From positions 1-5,164 of the forward strand of contig SKTN01000005.1 in NCBI GenBank assembly GCA_007117945.1: a DNA stretch of 5,164 bases, given 5' to 3'. Shown here piece by piece: positions 1 through 5,164 of this stretch. Made by a program: the position numbers and the translations under genes. This DNA is from Nitriliruptoraceae bacterium (GTDB taxonomy: Bacteria > Actinomycetota > Nitriliruptoria > Nitriliruptorales > Nitriliruptoraceae). How positions within the stretch are numbered: the stretch's first letter is position 1; every line of letters begins with the position of its first letter. A model generated the notes under the pieces. The model searched no databases. It was not told the origin of the DNA and saw only the letters and a list, made by a program, of their open reading frames with translations.

Positions 1-93
1 GGCCCCGGGGCGCTGCGAAGCCAGGCGCGGCGGGGGGCGGGGCGTGTGGTGGGCCGGCGCGGGGCCCCGAGGGCGGGGTGGGCCCGTAGGCCC
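1..93. other. Non-coding stretch downstream of the response regulator
   Basis: No supported gene is present here. On the minus strand, which carries the regulator transcript, it is C-rich and poor in A/T, with CCCC runs and the self-complementary CGGGGCCCCG (60-69). There is no stem followed by a T run, so no intrinsic terminator can be called. The sequence could equally be the edge of an intergenic spacer cut by the window. Confidence 0.4.
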
Positions 94-732
94 TCAGCCG
101 CGGTGGACCAGGCCCCGACGGTAGGCCTCGGCCACGGCCTGGGCACCGGTCTCCACGCCCAGCTTGGTGTAGATGCTGGTCAGGTGGTTCTTGACCGTCT
201 TGACCGAGAGGAACAGGCCGTCGGCGATCTCGCCCGGCCGCTGGCCCTCGGTGAGCAGCCCCAGGATCTCCCGTTCCCGCGCCGTGAGCCCGAGGTCGCT
301 GGTGGAGGAGCGGCCGGCCGCGATCTCCATCACGCGGCTCGCGACCCCGGAGCTGAGGTAGGAGCCACCGTCGCGGACCGCCCGCAGGGCCTCGAGCAGC
401 TCGTCGACCGACGCCGACTTGGAGACGAAACCCTTGACCCCGAGGGACACGGCGCGCTGCAGGCTGGCATCGTCATCGTGCATCGACAGCAGCAGCACGG
501 CGATCCGCGGGTGGTCGGCGCGGAGCCGCTCGGCCACGGCCAGGCCGTCCTTGCCGGGCATGGCGATGTCCAGCACGACCAGGTCGGGCTCGTGGGTCGT
601 CACGGCCTGCAGGGCCGCCAGGCCGTCGCCCACCTCGGCGACGACCTCCATGCCCTCCTCCCCGGCGACCGCCTTGACGATGCTCTGGCGGACCAGGGCG
701 TGGTCGTCGGCCACGACGACGCGCACTGCCAT
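94..732 (-). CDS. NarL/LuxR-family two-component response regulator
   Basis: Cytoplasmic DNA-binding response regulator of 212 residues, the usual NarL/FixJ length. Seen: an N-terminal receiver domain (about 3-120) with acidic pair D9-D10, phosphoacceptor D55 in the LDIAMPG motif, switch residue S83 and conserved K105 in FVSKSA. After a linker comes a LuxR-type helix-turn-helix (about 147-210) with the hallmark LTAREREIL and the recognition-helix region VKTVKNHLTSIYTKLGV. From the family, phosphorylation at D55 by the partner kinase should promote dimerisation and promoter binding. The start chosen is ATG at 732, which has GGGGAG at 746-741 eight bases upstream. A GTG at 741 is in frame but overlaps that ribosome site. 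The kinase stop ends one base before this ATG, so translation is probably coupled. Target genes are not shown; the divergent plus-strand cluster is a candidate. Family assignment is secure. Confidence 0.97.
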   Translation of the reverse strand: MAVRVVVADDHALVRQSIVKAVAGEEGMEVVAEVGDGLAALQAVTTHEPDLVVLDIAMPGKDGLAVAERLRADHPRIAVLLLSMHDDDASLQRAVSLGVKGFVSKSASVDELLEALRAVRDGGSYLSSGVASRVMEIAAGRSSTSDLGLTAREREILGLLTEGQRPGEIADGLFLSVKTVKNHLTSIYTKLGVETGAQAVAEAYRRGLVHRG

Positions 733-733
733 G

Positions 734-2386
734 TCACGCACTCCCCGGTGGAAGGATGGGTTCCGTCGGTAACGTTAGGGCCACCTCGGTGCCCGTGCCC
801 GCAGCCTCGGACACCGACAGCTCGCCGCCGAGCCGTGCGGCGCGCTCCCGCATGGAGTCGAGGCCGACCCCCCCGCCGGCGTACTCCGAGGCGCCACGCA
901 GGCCGACGCCGTCGTCGCGCACGGTCAGTTCCACCGCCCCGGCGCGGGTGCCGAGGCGCACATCGATCCGGGCGGCGTCGGCATGACGCAGGGCGTTGGA
1001 CAGGGCCTCCTGCGCCACCCGGAAGACCTCGTCGGCGCGTTCGGGCGCCAGCAGGACACGGTCCTCGATCGTGAGGGTCAGCAGCGGTCCGCGGGGGGAG
1101 CGCAGGTCCTCGAGGTAGCGCGACAGCAGCGCCCCCAGGTCCGAGGCCGCCGGAGCACGCAGTCCGGCGATCGTGCCCCGCAGGTCACCGAGCGCCGCCT
1201 CGGCGACCCGGGCGAGCCGGTCCAGCTCGCCGGGATCGATGTCAGCGCCGCGCGACAGCAGCCCGAGCTCGAGCTGGAGGTGGGCTAGGGACTGGGCCAC
1301 GCCGTCGTGCAGTTCGCTGGCGATGTGGCGGCGGGCGGCGTCCGCCGCGCGCAGCTGGGTGCCGCTGAACAGCCGCGCGTTGTCGAGGGCGAGCCCGCCG
1401 TCGGCGGCCAGGGTCCTGAGCGCGTTGCGGGCGGTGCGTGCCGCCTCGAGGCTGTCGAACCCGACCAGCAGCACCCCAGGGGCCGGCCGGTCGCCGCCCA
1501 GTGCCAACACCTGCCAGGCAGCCACCTCGGTGCCGAGGACCCGGCGCAGGCGTTCGGACAGGTCCCGCTCCGCGCGCGCCGGGCGGCGTCGCGCCAGCAG
1601 CGGTTCCAGTTCGGCGGAGCGCAGGTGCAGCTGTGGCGGTGGTCGCAGGCCCGTCGCTGCGACCACCCGCAGGTCCTCGCCGGTGCGGATCAGCACCAGG
1701 CCGGCGCGCATCCCCGGCAGCTCACGCAACTCCGCGATGATCGCCGCCGCCACCGTGCCGGGGTCGAGGCCACCCGGCAGGTCCTCGGCGATGTCGTTGA
1801 GGGCGGCCAGCAGCCGGTTCGCCTCGCGCATGGCGAGCCGGTCGCGCACGGCGCTGTCGCTGAGCAGTTGGCTGGCGCTGGCGGTCAGCACGCCGATCAT
1901 CGGCAGCAGCAGGGCGATGGCGAGCACGCCGTCCTCCCGCCAGGTGTCCTCCGGTCCCGTGACGGCCGCTGACAGCGCCACGACCACCGCCATCGTGGCG
2001 CCCGTGGCCAGGCCTGCGAGCAGCCCGCCCTGGGCCGCGGTCCCGGCCACCGCCACCAGCAGGAAGGGCAGGTAGGCCCCCGTGGCGCTGCCGCTGAACA
2101 CCGCCAGCAACGCCGCAGCCACCAGGTCCGCGCTGCGCAGGTAGCGGTCGCGTCGGGCCAGGCCCGTGACGACCACGTACACGTTCAGCGCGAGGACCAG
2201 CGCCAGTTGCTCGGCGAAGCGGCCATCGAGCACCACCAGCACCACCGAGAGCAGGGCTGCCGCCAGCCGCGCCCAGCGCTCGAGCCCGACGGCGGACAGG
2301 CCCATGGCCAGCCGGTCGCCGGGCCGCTGGAGCCAGATGGGGGCGGCCCGGCCACCGCTGCCCATCGAGGTGCTCCGCCGGCCCAC
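734..2386 (-). CDS. Membrane sensor histidine kinase (NarL/DesK type, GAF-like domain)
   Basis: Sensor kinase of 550 residues that should autophosphorylate on His and pass phosphate to the downstream regulator. Seen in order: a short basic N-terminus; about five or six hydrophobic helices (about 37-172) with short loops and no large extracellular domain; a GAF-like region (about 188-340); a HisKA_3 dimerisation helix with phosphoacceptor H360 in ELHDGVAQSL; and a HATPase_c domain with N-box EALSNALRHA (N464), G1 motif DDGVGL (491-496), G2 GGGVGLDSM (505-512) and a final GTGTEVALTLP. D361 and Q365 fit the HDxxxQ pattern linked to phosphatase activity in DesK/NarX-like kinases. Start is GTG 2386 with AGGAG at 2397-2393, six bases away; an in-frame ATG at 2365 (codon 8) with GGAG nearby is an alternative. 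The signal is unknown; the GAF-like call rests on position and general pattern. The last codons are unusually A/T-ending, including one TTA. Confidence 0.96.
   Translation of the reverse strand: MGRRSTSMGSGGRAAPIWLQRPGDRLAMGLSAVGLERWARLAAALLSVVLVVLDGRFAEQLALVLALNVYVVVTGLARRDRYLRSADLVAAALLAVFSGSATGAYLPFLLVAVAGTAAQGGLLAGLATGATMAVVVALSAAVTGPEDTWREDGVLAIALLLPMIGVLTASASQLLSDSAVRDRLAMREANRLLAALNDIAEDLPGGLDPGTVAAAIIAELRELPGMRAGLVLIRTGEDLRVVAATGLRPPPQLHLRSAELEPLLARRRPARAERDLSERLRRVLGTEVAAWQVLALGGDRPAPGVLLVGFDSLEAARTARNALRTLAADGGLALDNARLFSGTQLRAADAARRHIASELHDGVAQSLAHLQLELGLLSRGADIDPGELDRLARVAEAALGDLRGTIAGLRAPAASDLGALLSRYLEDLRSPRGPLLTLTIEDRVLLAPERADEVFRVAQEALSNALRHADAARIDVRLGTRAGAVELTVRDDGVGLRGASEYAGGGVGLDSMRERAARLGGELSVSEAAGTGTEVALTLPTEPILPPGSA
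770..777. other. AT-rich 8-bp palindrome TAACGTTA at the kinase 3' end
   Basis: TAACGTTA is self-complementary and stands out in strongly GC-rich surroundings. It lies inside the kinase coding sequence, about 38 bases before the regulator ATG. Read on the minus strand its first six bases (TAACGT) fit a TANNNT -10 element, but 17-18 bases upstream I see only GGGCAC-like sequence and no good -35. An internal promoter or operator for the regulator gene is possible but weakly supported. Confidence 0.3.
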
Positions 2387-2475
2387 CTGCCGCTCCTGCC
2401 ACGTCCGCGCTCGCTACCGTCCGTGACCCACGGGCGGCAGGGACGCCCCCGGGCCGTCACCCGGAGGATCCCGTC

Positions 2476-2526
2476 CCGGCACCCTACCCAGCACGAGCCC
2501 GGTGGCGGTCCGGCACGGACCGGCAC
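2476..2526 (+). repeat. Three direct copies of CCGGCAC
   Basis: The heptamer CCGGCAC occurs at 2476-2482, 2510-2516 and 2520-2526, all on the same strand. The first and third copies share two further bases (CCGGCACCC). The second and third start exactly 10 bases apart, about one helical turn, which would place them on one face of the DNA. They lie 35 to 85 bases upstream of the GTG start at 2561. They could be binding sites for a regulator, including the adjacent NarL-type one, but GC-rich DNA yields such repeats by chance and function is not shown. Confidence 0.45.
2506..2522. repeat. Perfect 7-bp inverted repeat, 3-base loop
   Basis: CGGTCCG (2506-2512) and CGGACCG (2516-2522) are exact reverse complements around GCA. 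The element sits 38 bases before the GTG at 2561 and overlaps the second and third CCGGCAC copies. It could be an operator dyad or a hairpin in the 5' leader of the plus-strand mRNA. It is not followed by a T run, so it does not look like an intrinsic terminator. Confidence 0.5.
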
Positions 2527-2550
2527 CCCACCCCTCAGCACCCGAGGATC

Positions 2551-2555
2551 AGGAG
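2551..2555 (+). promoter_or_regulatory. Ribosome binding site AGGAG deciding the GTG 2561 start
   Basis: AGGAG is followed by five bases (CACCG) and then GTG. The reading frame stays open far upstream, into the opposite-strand kinase gene, so this site is the main reason for placing the start here. Confidence 0.75.
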
Positions 2556-2560
2556 CACCG

Positions 2561-3628
2561 GTGGTCCAACCGCCCCCGACCGGGGCACCGCCACGCACCG
2601 CCGCCGGCGCTGCACCCCTGCCCTTCGCGGGCAGGCTGCTGCCCCTGCGCCGGCTCACCGTGGCCGACGTGCTCGACGGCGCCTACCGGCTGTTCCGGGC
2701 GGTGCTGGGCCCCGCTGTCGTCCTCGTGCTGGTCATCACGGGGCCCCTGCAGCTGCTGACCAACCTGATCCTCGATCGGGTGGCGCCGGGGGTCGTCGGC
2801 GGCGGCATCACGGGCCTGATCGACCTCGACCCGACCGCCGCCACGGGCTCCGAGGTGGCGCTGCTGACCACGGGCCTGGCCAGCGGTTTGCTGGGCACGG
2901 TGCTCTCCCTGATCGCCGCGGCGGCGGTCACCGCGATGCTCCTGGCCGTGGACCGGGGGGAGGAGCCGACCCTCGGTGCGTCGGTGGGGGCCGCGGCGCG
3001 GGTCCTGGTCAGCGTGCTCGTCGCCTCCGTGCTGCTGGCGATCCTCGGCGGTGCGCTGTTCATCGGCGCGAGCGTGGTCAGCGTGATCGTGGCCATCATC
3101 CCCATCATCGGGCTCATCTTCCTGCTGCTGGTCTTCCTGCCCCTGCTGCTCGTGGCCACCGCCGCGTTCCTGGCCCTGCTGTCCCTGGTCGTGCCCGTCG
3201 CCGTGGTCGAGCGCACCGGCCCCCTGGCCACCGTGTCGCGCACCCTGTGGGTGTTCACGCGTGCCCCCGTGCGGATCGTGTGGATCAGCCTGCTGCTGGC
3301 GGTGGTGGTGGCCGTGCTCACCGTCGCGATCCAGCTGCCCTTCCTGCTCACCTCCGAGGTGGTGGGCACCGCGGGGTGGGCCATCGAGTCGGTGGGCGAG
3401 GTGGCCGGGCAGCTGCTCAGTGTGCCCGTCACCGCCGCCGCGGCCCTGCTGGTCTACCTCGATGTCCGTGTCCGGGTCGAGGGCCTCGATCTGCGGGTGC
3501 GGGCCCGTGATATGGCCGATCCCCACCGCGTCGGCGGCGGCATGGGCGTCGGCGGGGGTACGGGCGGCGGTTCGGTGGGCGGCGGCGCAGCCCCGGGCTC
3601 CGTGGCCGGCCCATCGGGGCCGCGGTGA
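2561..3628 (+). CDS. Polytopic membrane protein, GPDPase-membrane-domain-like
   Basis: Integral membrane protein of 355 residues and unknown function. Seen: a Pro/Ala-rich cytoplasmic N-terminus (1-27); the motif LLPLRRLTVADVLDGAYRLFR (split here as LPLRRLTVADVLDG, 28-40, then AYRLFR), which resembles the 'LRPLTxGEILDGAFRL' entry of this actinobacterial family; about six hydrophobic spans (roughly 51-71, 101-130, 147-177, 178-212, 237-262, 283-301); and the closing signature YLDVRVRVEGLDLRVRA (299-315). The last 30 residues are a Gly/Ser-rich tail. Homologues are often named 'glycerophosphoryl diester phosphodiesterase membrane domain' proteins, but no phosphodiesterase catalytic domain is present, so that enzymatic activity should not be assumed. 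Start GTG 2561 follows AGGAG. The stop TGA overlaps the next gene's GTG. The context suggests an envelope module with the two DUF proteins. Family recognition is by remembered motifs, without a search. Confidence 0.88.
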   Translation: MVQPPPTGAPPRTAAGAAPLPFAGRLLPLRRLTVADVLDGAYRLFRAVLGPAVVLVLVITGPLQLLTNLILDRVAPGVVGGGITGLIDLDPTAATGSEVALLTTGLASGLLGTVLSLIAAAAVTAMLLAVDRGEEPTLGASVGAAARVLVSVLVASVLLAILGGALFIGASVVSVIVAIIPIIGLIFLLLVFLPLLLVATAAFLALLSLVVPVAVVERTGPLATVSRTLWVFTRAPVRIVWISLLLAVVVAVLTVAIQLPFLLTSEVVGTAGWAIESVGEVAGQLLSVPVTAAAALLVYLDVRVRVEGLDLRVRARDMADPHRVGGGMGVGGGTGGGSVGGGAAPGSVAGPSGPR

Positions 3629-4257
3629 CGGACCTGGTCCACGACCCCGAGCGGGTGCGCGAGATCGCCCGGTCCATCGTGACCGAGCCGCCCTACCGCG
3701 CGGGCCCCCCGGGCCCCCTGCGTCGGGCCTTCCAGCGGATCCTCGACGTGGTGGGCGACGTGCTGGGCAACGCGCTCGGCACCGTGGCGACGGTGCCGGG
3801 GGTGGCCTGGGTGCTCGCCGGCCTGGGCCTGGTGGCCCTGGCACTGGTGGTGTGGCGGGCCACCCGCGGTGTCACCCTGGGACGCGGGGACCACGCGGCG
3901 GTACCCGAGGCGGCCAGCGAGCGCCCCGCGACGGCCTGGGCTGCCGATGCCGACCGCCTGGCCGCTGCCGGCGACCTCGAGGGCGCCCTGCGGGCCCGCT
4001 ACGTCGCGGCCGTGGTCACCCTCATCGAGCAGGGGGCCATCGAGGACGTCCCGGGCCGCACGATCCGCGAACTGGACGCGGAACTGGCCACGCTCGCGCC
4101 CTCGCTGCAGCCCGTGCTCGCCCGCGCCGGCGAACGCGTGGAGGCCGTGGTCTTCGGTGACCAGCCCGCTGCGGCGTCCGATTTGGATCTGGCCGCCGAG
4201 GCGCTGGACGCCGCCCGCCGGCAGCGCCCGTCGGTGCAGGTGGGAGGTCGCCTGTGA
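3625..4257 (+). CDS. DUF4129 domain-containing membrane protein
   Basis: Protein of 210 residues with one membrane span. Seen: an N-terminal segment with DPERVREIARSIVTEPPYR, matching the usual 'ARxIxxEPxYR' opening; PGPLRRAFQRILD (29-41); a single hydrophobic helix at about 58-78 (VPGVAWVLAGLGLVALALVV); an Ala-rich linker; and a C-terminal DUF4129 region (about 104-198) with ADRLAAAGDLEGALRARY (109-126), an 'IEQGAIEDVPGRTIRELDAEL' type block (134-154) and RVEAVVFGDQPA. The helical, presumably cytoplasmic, DUF4129 region is also found fused to transglutaminase-like proteins in other bacteria; here it stands alone. Its biochemical role is unknown. GTG 3625 overlaps the upstream stop by four bases (GTGA) with only a weak GGGG five bases before it, so translation probably depends on coupling to the upstream gene. 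Confidence 0.9.
   Translation: MTDLVHDPERVREIARSIVTEPPYRAGPPGPLRRAFQRILDVVGDVLGNALGTVATVPGVAWVLAGLGLVALALVVWRATRGVTLGRGDHAAVPEAASERPATAWAADADRLAAAGDLEGALRARYVAAVVTLIEQGAIEDVPGRTIRELDAELATLAPSLQPVLARAGERVEAVVFGDQPAAASDLDLAAEALDAARRQRPSVQVGGRL
4243..4248 (+). promoter_or_regulatory. Ribosome binding site GGAGGT for the DUF4350 gene
   Basis: GGAGGT lies inside the end of the DUF4129 gene, five bases before GTG 4254. It is the closest match to the consensus Shine-Dalgarno sequence in the plus-strand cluster, in contrast to the weak site before the DUF4129 gene, and it fixes the DUF4350 start. Confidence 0.75.
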
Positions 4258-5164
4258 GCGCCGCAGCCCGCACGCGACGGGTCCTGCTGATCGCCGGCGC
4301 CCTGGCGGCCCTGGTGGCCAGCGTCCTGCTCGTCGGGCCCCCCAGCAGCGAGCTGCCCCTGGACCCCACGGGTGTCGGCCCCCAGGGCCTGCGCGGGGTG
4401 GTGGAGACCCTCGAGGAACTCGACATCGAGGTGGCGGTGCAGGAGCAGCCCACGGACGCGACCAGCACCCGGGCCCTGCTGCCCGTCGACCGGCTGGCCG
4501 AGGATGACCGCGCGGACTGGGAGGAGTGGGTCGAGGAGGGCGGCACCCTGGTGGTGACCGACCCCACCTCCGCGCTGTCGACGTTGGCGCCCCTCGGCAG
4601 CGACCGCTTCGTCGGCCGCGAGGATCGTGGTCCCGAGTGCGGCCTGCTGCCCGAGGTCGATGCCGTGCGGCAGGCCGCCTGGGAGGGCCTCGAGGTCCCC
4701 GAGGAGGCCGAGGGTTGCTTCCCCGTCGGTGACGACGCGGGCGCATGGCTGGTGGCCGAGCCCCGGGGCGACGGGCTGCTGGTGGTCCTCGGCAGCGCCG
4801 AGCCCCTGACCAACGCCCTGCTCGACCAGGCGGACAACGCCGTGCTGGCGGCCACCCTGCTCGCGCCCGCGCCGGGGGACCGGGTCGTGATCATCCCCCG
4901 CCCGGCCGCCGCGGCCGAGGGGGAGGGTGGTCTCCTCGCCCTGATCCCGCTGCGCGTGTGGACCACGCTGTCCATCGCGGTGCTGGCCCTGCTGCTCGCG
5001 GTGCTGTGGCAGGGCCGCCGGGACGGTCCCGTGGTGCACGAGCGCCTGCCGCCGGTGCTGCCCAGCGCGGAGCTGGCCCGCTCCGTGGCGGGGCTGCTGC
5101 AGCGCGCCGGTGACCGCCACGACGGCGCCGAGCGGATCCGACGCGGCACCCGGCGCGAGGCGAC
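4254..5164 (+). CDS. DUF4350 domain-containing membrane protein (partial, 3' end missing)
   Basis: The first 303 codons of a protein that runs off the window. Seen: a basic start and membrane helix (about 9-28); an acidic, presumably extracytoplasmic region (30-230) with DPTGVGPQGLRGVVETLEEL (37-56), WVEEGGTLVVTDPTS (92-106) and GDGLLVVLGSAEPLTNALL (172-190) followed by DQADNAVLAATLL; then a second helix (about 233-252) after LIPLRVW; then a cytoplasmic part opening with WQGRRDGPVVHERLPPVLPS (252-271). This matches the actinobacterial DUF4350 layout, including the 'tN~~L~~~dNA' block and the 'GRRxGPxVxExLP' signature. Two cysteines, C129 and C155, flank the acidic region and could pair outside the membrane. 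GTG 4254 overlaps the DUF4129 stop as GTGA and has GGAGGT upstream. Its function is unknown; homologues commonly sit beside MoxR and DUF58 genes. The cytoplasmic C-terminus is not visible. Confidence 0.9.
   Translation, partial: MSAAARTRRVLLIAGALAALVASVLLVGPPSSELPLDPTGVGPQGLRGVVETLEELDIEVAVQEQPTDATSTRALLPVDRLAEDDRADWEEWVEEGGTLVVTDPTSALSTLAPLGSDRFVGREDRGPECGLLPEVDAVRQAAWEGLEVPEEAEGCFPVGDDAGAWLVAEPRGDGLLVVLGSAEPLTNALLDQADNAVLAATLLAPAPGDRVVIIPRPAAAAEGEGGLLALIPLRVWTTLSIAVLALLLAVLWQGRRDGPVVHERLPPVLPSAELARSVAGLLQRAGDRHDGAERIRRGTRREA

Larger units (their letters stand above)
2387..2560. promoter_or_regulatory. Divergent intergenic region between the kinase and membrane-protein genes
   Basis: This 174-base gap separates the two divergent gene sets and must hold the 5' signals of both unless promoters lie inside genes. 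Seen: ribosome sites at each edge, three CCGGCAC copies and a 7-bp inverted repeat on the side nearer the plus-strand gene. I found no convincing -35/-10 pair. TACCGT at 2415-2420 fits a TANNNT -10 on the plus strand but lacks a TTGAC-like partner at the right distance. That this region is a regulated bidirectional promoter is an inference from gene orientation. Confidence 0.6.

Noticed and set aside
69..95. Hairpin GAGGGC / GCCCTC at the regulator stop codon as a terminator
   Set aside because: The stem is only six pairs with a 15-base loop, it overlaps the stop codon, and no T run follows on the minus strand.
733..741. GTG at 741 as the start of the response regulator
   Set aside because: It sits on the GGGGAG ribosome site and has no room for its own. 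ATG 732 gives the normal receiver N-terminus.
46..1074. Long plus-strand open frame of 342 codons opposite the regulator and kinase
   Set aside because: Its translation is Arg/Pro/Gly/His-rich low complexity with no family motif, and it lies antisense to two well-supported genes. High GC leaves such frames open.
2402..2423. CGTCCG repeated 16 bases apart
   Set aside because: Six-base GC repeats are expected by chance here and nothing ties them to a promoter.
2464..2550. GAGGATC repeated at 2464-2470 and 2544-2550
   Set aside because: There are only two copies, 80 bases apart, and the second merges with the ribosome-site region. Too weak to call a site.
2207..2560. Upstream extension of the membrane-protein frame into the kinase gene
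   Set aside because: The extra residues are Pro/Arg/His-rich with no family match and would overlap the kinase start. GTG 2561 has a well-spaced AGGAG.
3999..5120. Long minus-strand frames opposite DUF4129 and DUF4350, and similar ones at 2549-4746
   Set aside because: They give Gln/Gly/Arg/His-rich or Ser/Arg-rich translations without motifs, typical antisense shadows of GC-rich genes.
1..5164. tRNA, rRNA, CRISPR, insertion sequence or attachment site
   Set aside because: I saw no regularly spaced long repeats, terminal inverted repeats, transposase motifs or RNA-gene signatures, and nearly all of the window is accounted for by five coherent genes.

Overview
The window is a very GC-rich stretch whose genes use GTG as well as ATG starts, strongly prefer G/C in third codon positions, and have short overlaps or gaps. 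With the protein families present, this points to a high-GC actinobacterium (Actinomycetota). The lineage cannot be fixed from the sequence; a deep-branching class is possible but not shown.

Layout: two gene sets diverge from a shared intergenic region at about 2387-2560. On the minus strand lies a two-component system: a membrane-bound NarL/DesK-type histidine kinase with a GAF-like domain (2386-734), then a LuxR/NarL-family response regulator (732-94). The kinase stop and the regulator start are one base apart. On the plus strand lie three tightly coupled genes: a six-helix membrane protein of the 'glycerophosphoryl diester phosphodiesterase membrane domain' type (2561-3628), a DUF4129 protein (3625-4257) and a DUF4350 protein (4254 to beyond the window end). 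Both plus-strand junctions are four-base GTGA overlaps.

The plus-strand order resembles a conserved but poorly understood actinobacterial envelope cluster that normally continues with a MoxR-type AAA+ ATPase and a DUF58 (von Willebrand A-like) protein. Those partners would lie just past base 5164. The likely theme is a membrane-linked chaperone or assembly module of unknown substrate, next to a sensor kinase/regulator pair that may control it. That control is an inference from the divergent arrangement only.

The most notable non-coding signals are in the divergent intergenic region: three same-strand copies of CCGGCAC (two exactly 10 bp apart) and a perfect 7-bp inverted repeat overlapping two of them. 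A second unusual spot is the 3' end of the kinase gene, which has a cluster of A/T-ending codons including the only in-frame TTA I found, and the 8-bp palindrome TAACGTTA. I saw no mobile element, RNA gene, CRISPR array or clear intrinsic terminator. No wholly new system is evident.
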